Assembly: GCA_026391215.1 (NCBI GenBank)
Contig: JAPLDX010000133.1
Location: 1 to 60,740 of the forward strand
Source of the DNA: Bacteroidia bacterium
GTDB taxonomy: Bacteria; Bacteroidota; Bacteroidia; Bacteroidales; VadinHA17
Reading direction: 5' to 3'
Length of the DNA: 60,740 nt
Shown: positions 49,958-59,705 of the stretch, one piece after another
Numbering within the stretch: position 1 is the stretch's first letter
How the letters are laid out: every line of letters starts with the position of its first letter
Made by a program: the position numbers and the translations under genes
Notes under the pieces: generated by a model
Seen by the model: only the letters and a program-made list of their open reading frames with translations
The model's database searches: none
What the model was told of the DNA's origin: nothing

Positions 49958-52330
49958 TTATTCAACTTTCAAGGCTTCTGCAGGGTTGATCCACGATGCT
50001 TTAAACGCCTGAAAGCTAACGGTTATCAACGAAATCAGCAAAGCTCCTGCAGCTATAAGGGCAAAGACAGTTATACTTAAATCAATCCTGCTTGCGAACT
50101 GCATAAGAAGGTTTTGAACGATTATCCAGCCAGTAGGCAGAGCAATGAGCAATGAAATAAAAATGAGCACCATAAATTCTTTTACCATTGAATAAAGAAT
50201 GTTCCCTGTGCCAGCTCCCATTACTTTCCTGATCCCGATCTCATTGGTTCTCTTTTCTGTTGAATATGCAGATAATCCGTACAATCCAAGGCATGCTATT
50301 ATAACGGCAAGTATTGTGAAGTACTTCAATAACTTTGTAAGACGAAGCTGTGTGCGGAAGAGATTATTATAATCCTCATCGATAAAAGAATAGTCGAAAG
50401 GATATTCAGGAAGTACTTTAATCCAGACATTTTCAGCTGTTTTCAGGGCTTCAGGAATATTCCCGGCGACAAGCCTGATAAGGATAAAGTTCAGATATTC
50501 AGGACCAGTCAGAGCGAAAGCGATAGGCTCTATAGGCTGATCAGCTCCCTTAAAGTGAAAATTCTTCAATACTCCCACTATTCTTCCATTGATACCCATA
50601 AAGCTGAAACTCTTTCCGACCGGATCATCAACTCCCATGATCTTTACCACCTCTTCATTAACAAGAAAATTACCTGTTGTATCTTTAGCAAAATCAGAAG
50701 GGTAATCTCTTGAGAAATCCCTGCCCGATTTAAGTTCCATCTTCATTGTTTCAAGATAATCGTAATCAACGGCATTGGTCCCTATAAGCACACGTTTTTC
50801 AGGATCCCTGCCTTCCCAGTCTGCTCCACCGGAATTGCTCCCGATTCTTACCGGATTGCTTCTTGCTGCCGTGACTCCCTGGATAAGGGTCTCTTTCCGA
50901 AGCTCATCTTTCAGAGAGTAATATTTGGGCAGCATATCTCCCAGCATTGGAATGCATATAAGATTTTCCTTGTCAAATCCCAGATCCGTATCCTGAAGGT
51001 GCTTTAACTGCATATAAATGAATACTGCAGTCACAGCAATCAATATAGAAAGTGTAAACTGAATGATAACAAGAATTTGTCTTAACCTTCCATTGCCTTT
51101 GCCGGAAACTGTTTCTCCCTTCAGAACAGCCACAGGTTTAAATGATGAGAGGTAAAAGGCCGGATATATACCTGATATAACTCCGGCAGCAAACCCTACA
51201 ATGATCACGCTGATTATGAACCTGAACTGGAAAAGATCGTGGAGGATGAATTTCTTCCCTGTAATATTATTGAACAATGGAAGTGCCACTCCTACCAGGA
51301 TCAGAGCAAACAGCATGGCTACAGCTACCAGGAACAGTGACTCAACCATAAACTGGATAATTAAAGTTTTCTGGTCCGCACCGGTGACTTTCTTGATACC
51401 TATTTCTTTTGAGCGGCCTGAAGCTTTGGCTGTTGTAAGGTTTATGAAATTAAAACAAGCTATCAGCAGAACAAAAACAGCAATCAGGGTGAATATATAT
51501 ACAATAATTACAGGGCCTTTGCTTATTTCAAAACCAAACTGACCATGAAGATGAATGTCCCGGAGCGGGAATAAAAGATATTTTGTCTGTGTTTGCGGCA
51601 GATTTTCCAGTACAACATCAGTCAGCTTCTTATTAACAGCTTCAATATCAGAACCTTTTTCAAGCAAAACGAATGTAAAAATTGAATTATTGCCCCAGCC
51701 ATTATCTACTGCATTGATCTCATACAAAAAAGAATAAGGGATCATTCCTTCAAAAGTAAAAATCGAATTCCGGGGAAGATCCTTCATAACACCTGTTACC
51801 ATGAACTGGAGTTTGTTCTCAATTGTTATGGTCTTTCCCATAGGGTTCGTATCTCCAAAATACTTTGAGGCCAGCTTCTCCGTAAGTACAATTGAGTGTG
51901 GTGAATTCAGCGCAGTCTCAGGATCGCCCAGGATAAATGGCATAGTGAATACTTTGAACAATCCTGAATCAACCGCAACAATTGCTGATTCAAAGAATAC
52001 TTTATCTTCCTGCCGGAACAATATCCGTGGAAGCCTGTTTAAACGCGTCTGCTCCCTGATTTCTGGTATCTTTTCTTTCCAGACCGGTCCGCATGGATGG
52101 GGAGTTACAGTCACATGGTATCTGTCACCTGAATAAAACTGGTCCTCCTCGACCCTGTATATATTTTCAGCATTCAGGTTGTACTTTTCATAGCTAAATT
52201 CATCCTGAACCCATAAAAGAATCAGTAATGATGCAGCAAGCCCGATTGCCAGACCAGTTATATTTATGAAAGCAAAACCTTTGTATTTCAGTATGTTCCG
52301 GAAGGTCAGGTGTAGAAAACTCTTTAACAT
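49958..52330 (-). CDS. MacB/FtsX-type ABC permease, ~790 aa (3)
   Basis: 790 residues. N-terminal helix AFINITGLAIGLAASLLILLWV, first FtsX block ACFNFINLTTAKASGRSKEIGIKKVTGA, second FtsX block LYGLSAYSTEKRTNEIGIRKVMGAG, and ending NPAEALKVE. It is the first gene of the minus-strand permease operon, opposite the fourth permease across a 230-bp AT-rich gap that should contain both promoters. The substrate cannot be predicted. Confidence 0.93.
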   Translation of the reverse strand: MLKSFLHLTFRNILKYKGFAFINITGLAIGLAASLLILLWVQDEFSYEKYNLNAENIYRVEEDQFYSGDRYHVTVTPHPCGPVWKEKIPEIREQTRLNRLPRILFRQEDKVFFESAIVAVDSGLFKVFTMPFILGDPETALNSPHSIVLTEKLASKYFGDTNPMGKTITIENKLQFMVTGVMKDLPRNSIFTFEGMIPYSFLYEINAVDNGWGNNSIFTFVLLEKGSDIEAVNKKLTDVVLENLPQTQTKYLLFPLRDIHLHGQFGFEISKGPVIIVYIFTLIAVFVLLIACFNFINLTTAKASGRSKEIGIKKVTGADQKTLIIQFMVESLFLVAVAMLFALILVGVALPLFNNITGKKFILHDLFQFRFIISVIIVGFAAGVISGIYPAFYLSSFKPVAVLKGETVSGKGNGRLRQILVIIQFTLSILIAVTAVFIYMQLKHLQDTDLGFDKENLICIPMLGDMLPKYYSLKDELRKETLIQGVTAARSNPVRIGSNSGGADWEGRDPEKRVLIGTNAVDYDYLETMKMELKSGRDFSRDYPSDFAKDTTGNFLVNEEVVKIMGVDDPVGKSFSFMGINGRIVGVLKNFHFKGADQPIEPIAFALTGPEYLNFILIRLVAGNIPEALKTAENVWIKVLPEYPFDYSFIDEDYNNLFRTQLRLTKLLKYFTILAVIIACLGLYGLSAYSTEKRTNEIGIRKVMGAGTGNILYSMVKEFMVLIFISLLIALPTGWIIVQNLLMQFASRIDLSITVFALIAAGALLISLITVSFQAFKASWINPAEALKVE

Positions 52331-52560
52331 GATCTGTTAGTTGGTATCTGCATAAAGACGAATTATTATCTCTTTTGTTGCATAAGAAAAGAATAACGTT
52401 TCTAATACTGGTTGCTTGCTGCTGGTAAATTGTTGATTGAGCAAGGTTGTTTGTAGTTTATTGCAGGTTGCCTGTTAATGTTAGGTTAATCTTTGCCTGA
52501 AAGAATGTTCATCGAAAAATATATTATATATTTATTTTTTTAACTAACCTATCGAATATT

Positions 52561-54933
52561 ATGTTTAAAAATCTGCTTAAAACAGCTGTTCGCCATATCC
52601 GGAAACATTTTGGCTATAGTCTGTTAAACATTTTAGGTCTGACGCTGGGGATCTCCAGTGCCCTGTTCCTTATAATATATGTGTCGGATGAGTTAAGTTA
52701 TGACCGGTATCATGAAAATGCGGACCGAATTTACCGGGTATCCTCAAAAATTACTGAAACTGATGACCAGTTCACCTGGAATGTTGCCCAGATACCAATG
52801 GGGCCGCAGGTAGTTCAGGATTATCCGGAAGTGCAGTCTTTTGTACGTTTTTTAAACATGCCGCGTGAACTATACAAATATGAGGATAAAGAATACATTG
52901 AAGAAAATTTCTACTACGCTGATTCTACCCTGTTCGACATGTTTACCTATAAAGTTCTTAAAGGGGAAGTTCGGTCGGCAGTAAAAGATCCGGGTAAAAT
53001 AGTGCTTACTGAAACAGTGGCTGGCAGGTATTTTGGCGATAAGGATCCTGTTGGCAAAACATTAACTACTGGTGATAATACATATGAAGTTACAGGTATT
53101 ATAGAGGATGTCCCTTCCAATTCTCATTTCCGCTTTGATGCAGTCTCGGCGAGGAACAATCTGCCGAAGCAGATTGGAAGCTGGGGGAATTTCGGCGTTT
53201 TTACCTATCTCCTGTTCCCCGCCGGCATGGATGTGGGGGCATTTGAAACCAAGATCCAGGGCATGTACGATGCCCATATGAAGACAATATTTGAACCTCT
53301 AAAAATAACCATTGAATATATTCTTGAGCCGATCACAAAAATTCACCTGTATTCAACAAATGCAGGGGAACCGGAGCCCACAGGCAGCATTACATATGTG
53401 ATTATTTTTGGAATTGTTGCGCTTTTCCTTATCCTGATAGCGGCAATCAATTATATGAACCTTGCTACAGCCCGTTCAGCAAGCCGTGCCAGGGAAGTGG
53501 GCTTGCGTAAAGTTGTAGGTTCCCGCAGGGGACCGCTTATTGCCCAGTTCTTGTCAGAGTCAGTTATTCTGACAATTATATCACTTATAATCAGTATAAT
53601 ACTCCTAATAATACTTCTTCCAAAATTCAATCTTTTTGCCGGAAAATCATTCGATCTTTCCATACTTTACAGTCCGGTGGTAATAATATTAGTTGTTGGA
53701 GTTGTACTTGTTGCCGGTATATTCGGAGGCAGCTATCCTGCTTTCTTCCTTTCCAGATTCATTCCTGTAACAGTTCTGAAAGGTGAAATCACGCAGGGTT
53801 CTGCAGGCAGTTTGTTCCGCAAGATACTGGTCGTTATCCAGTTTACAATATCGGTTGCAATGATTGTATGTACCCTGGTGGTTTTCAGACAGCTGAAATA
53901 TCTTAAGAATACGGATCAGGGATTTAACCAGGAGAACGTTCTTACGCTTCAGCTTGACCAGGGAATGATCAGAAAATATCGCGTACTCAAACGTACGCTT
54001 ATGGAAAACAATGATATAAAGTATGTTACATCAACAAATACACCGGTTGGAGAAGGCTCAGGCAAAGTAATATTCAATATGGAAACTGACCAGGGAATGG
54101 CTCAGAGAGGAATCAATTTTGCAGTTGTGGATCATGATTTTGTCGATGCGCTTGGTATTAATATAATTAAAGGGCGTGATTTCCAGCAGGATATGCCTTC
54201 GGATACTCTTACAGGCGTTGTAGTGAATGAGACTCTAGCAAACAGAATGGGATGGAGCGATGCGATTGGAAAGAAGGTAGAGCTGGGAAACGGAGCCTTC
54301 ATTAATGCACGGGTCATCGGGGTGATGAAAGATTATCATCAGACAGGCATGTACAATGAGATTGAGTCACTTATGCTTGTCTGGCGCGATAGCTTTACTA
54401 ACATAATATATATTAAGCTAAGCGGAAATAATACTGAGCAAACCATAAGCTTTATAGAAAACAAATGGAAAGAGGTTTTTCCTGATCAGCCTTTTACATA
54501 TACTTACCTTTCAGAGAGATTCAACAGGCAGTTTGAAGCAGATGAAAAGAGAGGCTTTATATTTACTCTGTTTACAATTCTGGCCATTCTGATCGCATGT
54601 CTCGGATTATTTGGACTAGCATCGTATATGGTTGAACAGAGGACTAAGGAAATAGGGATCCGGAAAGTATTCGGCGCTGACGAAAGTGTCATTGTATGGT
54701 TAATATCAAAGGAATTCTTTATACTGGTAGCTATTTCAATAGTAATAGCTCTTCCTGCAGCATATTTTATTATGAGCAACTGGCTGCAGAATTATGTATA
54801 CAAGACAAGCATAAGTGCAATGGTTCTAATTTTTGCAGCACTTCTGACATTTGTACTTACATTTATAACTATCAGTTACAAAGCATACCAGGCATCAATA
54901 CTAAATCCGGCTAATTCTATAAAAACAGAATAA
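52561..54933 (+). CDS. MacB/FtsX-type ABC permease, ~790 aa (4), divergent
   Basis: 790 residues. N-terminal helix LLNILGLTLGISSALFLIIYV, first FtsX block AAINYMNLATARSASRAREVGLRKVVGS near residue 295, second FtsX block LFGLASYMVEQRTKEIGIRKVFGAD, and ending NPANSIKTE. It has the same architecture as the three minus-strand permeases but is transcribed the other way and is followed by a dispersed inverted repeat. No ATPase is nearby except that at 43.0 kb. Confidence 0.93.
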   Translation: MFKNLLKTAVRHIRKHFGYSLLNILGLTLGISSALFLIIYVSDELSYDRYHENADRIYRVSSKITETDDQFTWNVAQIPMGPQVVQDYPEVQSFVRFLNMPRELYKYEDKEYIEENFYYADSTLFDMFTYKVLKGEVRSAVKDPGKIVLTETVAGRYFGDKDPVGKTLTTGDNTYEVTGIIEDVPSNSHFRFDAVSARNNLPKQIGSWGNFGVFTYLLFPAGMDVGAFETKIQGMYDAHMKTIFEPLKITIEYILEPITKIHLYSTNAGEPEPTGSITYVIIFGIVALFLILIAAINYMNLATARSASRAREVGLRKVVGSRRGPLIAQFLSESVILTIISLIISIILLIILLPKFNLFAGKSFDLSILYSPVVIILVVGVVLVAGIFGGSYPAFFLSRFIPVTVLKGEITQGSAGSLFRKILVVIQFTISVAMIVCTLVVFRQLKYLKNTDQGFNQENVLTLQLDQGMIRKYRVLKRTLMENNDIKYVTSTNTPVGEGSGKVIFNMETDQGMAQRGINFAVVDHDFVDALGINIIKGRDFQQDMPSDTLTGVVVNETLANRMGWSDAIGKKVELGNGAFINARVIGVMKDYHQTGMYNEIESLMLVWRDSFTNIIYIKLSGNNTEQTISFIENKWKEVFPDQPFTYTYLSERFNRQFEADEKRGFIFTLFTILAILIACLGLFGLASYMVEQRTKEIGIRKVFGADESVIVWLISKEFFILVAISIVIALPAAYFIMSNWLQNYVYKTSISAMVLIFAALLTFVLTFITISYKAYQASILNPANSIKTE

Positions 54934-54947
54934 AAGGAATAGAATTA

Positions 54948-55010
54948 ACCACGAAGTTGCACAGAGTACAACGGAGTAACACTGTTTTTTACTCTGTGGA
55001 ACTCTGTGGT
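54948..55010. repeat. Dispersed intergenic inverted repeat (CACAGAGT type)
   Basis: The left arm 54948-54968 (ACCACGAAGTTGCACAGAG...) pairs with the right arm 54990-55010 with about three mismatches over 21 bp, with ACTCTGTGGAACTCTGTGGT on the right. Long palindromes made of CACAGAGT units are frequent in environmental bacterial genomes. Placed between convergent genes, it may act as a terminator. Confidence 0.75.
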
Positions 55011-55033
55011 AAAAAAATGTGACTTTAACTTTA

Positions 55034-57094
55034 TTATTCTTCAATAATAGCTACATCCCACGGTTTCAGACTGATGAAGTCACCCCTCTTTACTGAAGCA
55101 TTTGTGAAGAGGTTTGTTCCTTTCTGGTAGTTATATGCAACAGATTTGTCCTGACCTGAATAATTCAGATAGTATCTTATGGTCTTCCCCTGATCGTTGA
55201 TTCCTTGCCTGATGACAATAGGATAACTTTCATTATCCTCTTTGCTTATCAGACCTAATTCTTTTGCTTTAGTTGCTACAATTGATGACTGGATCTCATC
55301 AGAAACCAGGCTGCCTTCATAGATCAGGCTACCCTTACCATACCTGTTTTCCGTAACTGCAGGATATTTGCCGAAAAATGGATCATCATAAAATGCCAGC
55401 GGCTTTGCAGTTTCAGGAATGATAAATTCAATCCACGTCAGTGAGATATTCTTTTCCTGCCCTACTTTAAAAGGATCATCCTTAATCGGAACTGATGAGG
55501 TACTTGAAAATTCCTGGTAATAAAAGCCGCATGCTTCACGAAGAGGGCCGGGAGCTTTAATATGGCGGACAACTGAATTTTCATCACAGAACCCGCTCTT
55601 TACCGACATTATAACGTGACCGCCGTTTTTGACAAAATCCGATATCTTCATAAGCAGCTCATCACTCGCTACATACAGAGGTGGAACGAATAAAAGATCA
55701 TATCCGGTGAAATCGGCATTTTCAGCCAGCACAAAATCGACTCCGATATTGTTCCTGTATGCAGCCCGGTGCATCTGCCGTACTACTTCCATGTAAACAT
55801 TCCCATCCTTAATAGGCATATAGCTTATCCCAAAATCAGATGCCCGGCTGTAGAGTATTGCAGCCCTGTTTTTTATCTCAAGATTTACGAGCTTTGGTCC
55901 TATCTTTTGCAGTTCGTGGGCAACCTGGCTTACCTCGTAATAGAACCTGTTTGGTTCAAGGTCGTGTCCCAGTACACCTTTCCAGTAAGTCTCCTGTCCG
56001 TAATGCAGTGAATGCCAGTGCCAGTATTCCACCATATTGGCACCTCCTGCCAGGTGTGAATAAACAAACAGGCGTCCCTGACCATCAAATGGAGGGGTTT
56101 GTCCCCGTGCATCCCACCCTATTGTCTGTGCATTTGTCTCAGTAACGAGATGGTTATTTTTCTTCAGGCTCCTGTAAAAGTCATCAGCCCACATAACATC
56201 CTCTCCCCTGACATCATTCTGGCTGCCGTGGTAAACATTGAGTGATGGCATATCCATTTTCCTTGATGCAGCAAGCTGATCGAGAGTTGTAAGCGAGGGC
56301 ATGAAGCAATGGGTTATAAACTGATCCGGCCTTTTGTATTCGCTTACAATTTCTGCCTGCCAGGTAAGGTAATCCGCAACCACCTTCTGCCCATACATAT
56401 CCCATTCGAGCTTATAGGAAGGATTAGTAGCATTTTGCCTAGGAGGGAATTCATCCCAGTCATTAAGGGTCATACCCCAGTAATTAAGTCCCCAAAGTGT
56501 GTTAAGAGTATCTGTAGTTTTGTATTTCTTTTTGAGGTAGTCAATAAATCCCCTGGAATAATCATAATTGGCAGCACCGTATGTGCCCGTTTCATTATCA
56601 ACCTGGTACCCGATAATTGCTGGATGTTTGGCATAATGTTCCATCATCTTCCTGATTATTCTTTCGGAGTAGAAAAGGTAGACGGGGCTTGTAATATCAA
56701 AATTCTGCCGGATGCCGTAGCTGCTTTTTGAACCGTTAAGCCTCTCCACGAATATTTCCGGGTGTTTAAGGGCCATCCACGCGGGGATTGAGTATGTTGG
56801 TGTTCCAAGTATAACTTTTATCCCTGCTTTATGAAGCTGATCGATGATTCTATCCATCCATGCAAATTCAAAACGTCCTTCCTCAGGTTCGAAAAGGCTC
56901 CATGTTGATTCTCCAAGACGAACCACGCTTATGCCTGCCTCCTGCATAAGCTGTATATCTTTGTCAAGCCTTTCATACGGCATATACTCATGGTAATATG
57001 CAACACCGTAAAGAACTGTATTGAACTTTGGAGCCTGAGCTGCCACATTGATGGCAACGAAAAACATAAGGGAAAATACCAGGTATCGTTTCAT
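55034..57094 (-). CDS. Secreted GH42 beta-galactosidase
   Basis: 686 residues with a signal peptide (MKRYLVFSLMFFVAINVAAQ). The GH42 TIM barrel starts with GVAYYHEYMPYERLDKDIQLM and VRLGESTWSLFEPEEGRF. The acid/base is Glu168 in YQVDNETG and the nucleophile Glu319 in LVTETNAQ. A trimerisation-type domain follows (VNLEIKNRAAILYSRASDFGI, YDLLFVPPLYVASDELL), then a beta-sandwich end. It hydrolyses terminal beta-galactosides outside the cytoplasm. It is monocistronic with no carbohydrate-utilisation neighbours in the window. Confidence 0.94.
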   Translation of the reverse strand: MKRYLVFSLMFFVAINVAAQAPKFNTVLYGVAYYHEYMPYERLDKDIQLMQEAGISVVRLGESTWSLFEPEEGRFEFAWMDRIIDQLHKAGIKVILGTPTYSIPAWMALKHPEIFVERLNGSKSSYGIRQNFDITSPVYLFYSERIIRKMMEHYAKHPAIIGYQVDNETGTYGAANYDYSRGFIDYLKKKYKTTDTLNTLWGLNYWGMTLNDWDEFPPRQNATNPSYKLEWDMYGQKVVADYLTWQAEIVSEYKRPDQFITHCFMPSLTTLDQLAASRKMDMPSLNVYHGSQNDVRGEDVMWADDFYRSLKKNNHLVTETNAQTIGWDARGQTPPFDGQGRLFVYSHLAGGANMVEYWHWHSLHYGQETYWKGVLGHDLEPNRFYYEVSQVAHELQKIGPKLVNLEIKNRAAILYSRASDFGISYMPIKDGNVYMEVVRQMHRAAYRNNIGVDFVLAENADFTGYDLLFVPPLYVASDELLMKISDFVKNGGHVIMSVKSGFCDENSVVRHIKAPGPLREACGFYYQEFSSTSSVPIKDDPFKVGQEKNISLTWIEFIIPETAKPLAFYDDPFFGKYPAVTENRYGKGSLIYEGSLVSDEIQSSIVATKAKELGLISKEDNESYPIVIRQGINDQGKTIRYYLNYSGQDKSVAYNYQKGTNLFTNASVKRGDFISLKPWDVAIIEE

Positions 57095-57239
57095 AAGCTG
57101 AGAGTTTTATCAGAACCCAAATTAAGATTTTTTTGTTCACTTATTCCGTAGACTGTACAGAAATATTTTAATTTATTGAAAATAAATGAAATATATCAAA
57201 TAAAAACCGTATCTTGCGCCAAATTAATTAAATCAAATT

Positions 57240-57431
57240 ATGAGTAAAGGAACAGTAAAATTCTTTAATGTATCTAAAGGATTTGGATTCATTAAAGAGG
57301 ATGATTCATCAAAAGAGTACTTTGTACACTCCTCAGGATTAAAGGATAACATTGCAGAAAATGATGTAGTGACCTTCGATCTTGAACAGGGAAAAAAAGG
57401 ATTAAATGCAGTAAATGTTAAACTTGCTTAG
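57240..57431 (+). CDS. cspA: Cold-shock domain protein
   Basis: 63 residues forming one OB-fold cold-shock domain: GTVKFFNVSKGFGFIKED with RNP1 KGFGFI, and YFVHSSGLKD as RNP2. It binds single-stranded nucleic acid and acts as an RNA chaperone. The gene has a long AT-rich leader (57095-57239) with a TATCTTGC -7-like element, and a strong terminator after the stop. Expression is probably high and cold-responsive. Confidence 0.95.
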   Translation: MSKGTVKFFNVSKGFGFIKEDDSSKEYFVHSSGLKDNIAENDVVTFDLEQGKKGLNAVNVKLA

Positions 57432-57460
57432 TTTATCTACATAAACATTTAAAATTTTTG

Positions 57461-57487
57461 GTCCCGCCAAAAGCGGGACTTTTTTTT
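57461..57487 (+). terminator. Intrinsic terminator of the cold-shock gene
   Basis: Stem GTCCCGC (57461-57467) and GCGGGAC (57473-57479), a short loop, then eight T residues to 57487. It lies 30 nt after the stop codon. Confidence 0.92.
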
Positions 57488-57536
57488 GAAGTCAGAAATG
57501 AGAGAACACAGGATCTGAACAATAATTAAAACTGAA

Positions 57537-57710
57537 ATGAAGAATAACAATATATACGATAAAAAGCAGGCAGCTATTAAATCTCCGGATCTTAATAAGT
57601 TACAGGAAGTTGTGATTGATCACAGAACAAGAATTTATATAGCCAAGGATGCAGATCCTGATGATGCAAAAAACCGTTATCTGTTGCGCAGAACCCCTGT
57701 AAAATCCTGA
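57537..57710 (+). CDS. Hypothetical small protein (57 aa)
   Basis: An open frame from ATG 57537 to TGA 57708-57710. It is charged, with a natural composition: MKNNNIYDKKQAAIKSP, LQEVVIDHRTRIYIAKDADP, and NRYLLRRTPVKS at the end. No family recognised and no signal or membrane segment. It lies after the cold-shock terminator and is convergent with the QueG-like gene 9 bp away. Confidence 0.55.
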   Translation: MKNNNIYDKKQAAIKSPDLNKLQEVVIDHRTRIYIAKDADPDDAKNRYLLRRTPVKS

Positions 57711-57719
57711 GTATTTATA

Positions 57720-58424
57720 TCAGTGTTTTTTCCCCATTGGGCAGACAGAGACACATAATCCGCATATCCTGGCATCGACATTGAGTCTTTGCCTGGCAAG
57801 CTCGTTACATTTCTCCCTGCACTTATGAGGATCAAAAAAGTCATTTCTGCGAATATCTACATTCCACAGCTTGCCAGTTGCCGCACTTGCAGGACATTTT
57901 ACCACACAGACATTACATTTTCCGCATTTGCTTTCCTCAACCGGAACGGAATCGATTCCCGGATCCTGATTCAGCAGCATGCTGACTAGCCTTAACCGGG
58001 GACCAAACACATTTGATATTAAAAGATCAGATTTACCTATCCATCCCAGTCCTGCCCTTGTAGCGACCATTTTATGGGAAATATCGACGGTGAGTGTTCT
58101 GAGATATTCGTCGTTGTATTCTTCTGTACCACGTGTAACTGTTGGTTTGAGTGCTATTGACTCCACTCCTGCCCTTTTTAAATCAGCCTGTATCTTCCCG
58201 ATCAGGATTGCCAGCTCCTTATTGATCTGATGGTAATGGTCATAGTATTCCATTGTCGGGCCGTCCTTTATACCATCTATAATTTTGTCATCCAGCCTTT
58301 TACCTATGGAAATGCCATAATAAAATCCGTTGAATTTCTTATCTATCAGTCCATGCAGATCAGCAAATCCAAAGATGAAATCTTCAGCAGGGATGAGATT
58401 GTTCTTTATGATATCCTTAATCAT
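57720..58424 (-). CDS. QueG-like 4Fe-4S iron-sulfur protein
   Basis: 234 residues. Two ferredoxin-type cluster motifs are visible near the C-terminus: CGKCNVCVVKCP near residue 167 and CGLCVSVCPMG near residue 221, with extra Cys in HKCREKC. The segment HKMVATRAGLGWIGKSDLLI resembles the core of epoxyqueuosine reductase, but the protein is shorter than QueG (~310-380) and lacks its C-terminal part. It is likely a redox enzyme related to QueG; true epoxyqueuosine reductase activity is doubtful. Confidence 0.85.
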   Translation of the reverse strand: MIKDIIKNNLIPAEDFIFGFADLHGLIDKKFNGFYYGISIGKRLDDKIIDGIKDGPTMEYYDHYHQINKELAILIGKIQADLKRAGVESIALKPTVTRGTEEYNDEYLRTLTVDISHKMVATRAGLGWIGKSDLLISNVFGPRLRLVSMLLNQDPGIDSVPVEESKCGKCNVCVVKCPASAATGKLWNVDIRRNDFFDPHKCREKCNELARQRLNVDARICGLCVSVCPMGKKH

Positions 58425-58504
58425 ATAATGTTATGGATATGGCAAATAAAAGTAAGAAATTATTGTAATTTAGTACTTGTGGAATGTATTAAAATTGTAT
58501 CGCT

Positions 58505-58987
58505 ATGAAACCAGGAACTTTTACCCGGCTCTATGAGCAGTTAGTATTTGCTGTGAAGTACAGAGAATGTTTATTTAACTAGGGTCAGAGAAAGCAAGTT
58601 TTTTCATATATAAGCGGAATAGTGGCTAACCTTGGGCATAAATCCTTGATTGTTAATGGATATTCTGATCACGTTCATATATTATTTGGCCGCAATCCAT
58701 CACTATCAACTTCAGATACAGTATCAGCTATTAAGAAATCCTCATCTTTTTTCATTAATGAGCAGAAATGGTTTCCTGGGAAGTTCCAATGGCAGGATGG
58801 TTATGGTGCAATTTCATATAGCAGAAGTCAGATTGATGATGTTTATAAGTACATTGCTAATCAGGAAGATCATCATAAATCAAGGAGATTTAGGGAAGAA
58901 TACATAGAAATGTTAAGAAGAGTAGAGATAGATTTTAAAGAGGAATTCCTCTTTGATTTTTTTGATAAAATGAATGATGGTTTGTAG
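58505..58987 (+). pseudogene. IS200/RAYT-type Y1 transposase with in-frame TAG
   Basis: One reading frame from ATG 58505 to TAG 58985-58987 is interrupted by TAG at 58580-58582 (codon 26). Before it: TFTRLYEQLVFAVKYREC, the usual TnpA start. After it: SYISGIVANLGHKSLIVNGYSDHVHIL with the HUH motif HVH, SSFFINEQKW, FQWQDGYGAISYSRSQ, and the catalytic-Tyr region YKYIANQEDHHK. All catalytic parts remain, so the loss is one nonsense change plus a little drift around it. Four REP-like palindromes lie just downstream, as for REP-associated tyrosine transposases. Confidence 0.88.
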
Positions 58988-59004
58988 ACCTTAGTATTTT
59001 ATTT

Positions 59005-59256
59005 GATCCTCTACGAGGATCTTATTGCATTGTGTTATCAATTTGCTACAATAATTCGATCCTCTACGAGGATCATTGAATGTAATACGCTGATTAAGAA
59101 TTGATTATTGATGATTCAAAATATTGTCAGATGATTACAGGCCAGCAATTTACTATAGTTAAATGGTGTTATCTGAAGTGCAATAAGATGATCGTAGATC
59201 ATCGAATTATTGTAGGAAAATCAATCAAAAGGTAGTTGCGATGGTTGTAGACCATC
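59005..59256. repeat. Four REP-like palindromes next to the RAYT-type transposase
   Basis: GATCCTCTACGAGGATC occurs twice, at 59005-59021 and 59058-59074. In inverted orientation, GATGATCGTAGATCATC lies at 59187-59203 and GATGGTTGTAGACCATC at 59240-59256. Stems differ, but all share the TCTACRA-type centre. Flanks are also inverted copies: CTACAATAATTCGAT before the second unit matches the reverse complement of the flank after the third. This is the structure of REP doublets. The 323-bp gap 58988-59310 holds no gene. Confidence 0.85.
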
Positions 59257-59310
59257 GAATAATATGATAATAGAATAATCTATATCAGGTATCTGACTGA
59301 TCACCGGTAA

Positions 59311-59700
59311 TTATTGAAATAGGCAAGCAGTGTTTTCGGATTGCCAGATGACTATTTCATTTTTGAGGAGATCAGGATTTACATAATCTTCACCATATCC
59401 TATGTATCCGATCATTTCGCCGTTACAATTATAAACAATAAATACTGAATCGGCGAAAGGATTACAATTCCCGGTAATAAAGACCGTCTCGCCTTTGTAG
59501 GCAGCCATTTTAATATAATAGTATCTGGAATACTCAGGGTTCATCTTTTCGACAGTTTCTATCTGGTCTTTTAACCAGGAAAGCTCCTTAACCGGATCAT
59601 CGACACCGCATGTATTTTCGTATTCATCCTTTTCACAGGAAAGGACCAGCATCATGCAAATACTGACCAAAAAAACCGGGGCAGTTAAAAACTTCTTCAT
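59311..59700 (-). CDS. Lipoprotein of unknown function
   Basis: About 129 residues from the ATG at 59700, preferred over one 9 bp upstream. The signal peptide ends in a lipobox (VSICMMLVLSC). The mature part has Cys residues (NTCGVDD, GNCNPF, YNCNG) and reads YYIKMAAYKGETVFITGNCNPFADSVFIVYNCNGEMIGYIG, a pattern seen in small Bacteroidetes lipoproteins. It is coupled to the upstream lipoprotein gene. Function unknown. Confidence 0.8.
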   Translation of the reverse strand: MKKFLTAPVFLVSICMMLVLSCEKDEYENTCGVDDPVKELSWLKDQIETVEKMNPEYSRYYYIKMAAYKGETVFITGNCNPFADSVFIVYNCNGEMIGYIGYGEDYVNPDLLKNEIVIWQSENTACLFQ

Positions 59701-59705
59701 GTCTT

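Noticed and set aside
52481..52497. TAGG...TTTGCC as a second sigma-54 promoter before the divergent permease
   Set aside because: The GG-to-GC spacing is one base too short and the -24 block lacks CA.
59005..59256. Palindromes considered as a CRISPR array
   Set aside because: Spacing is irregular, units occur in both orientations with different stems, and a RAYT-type transposase is adjacent. A REP array explains them better.
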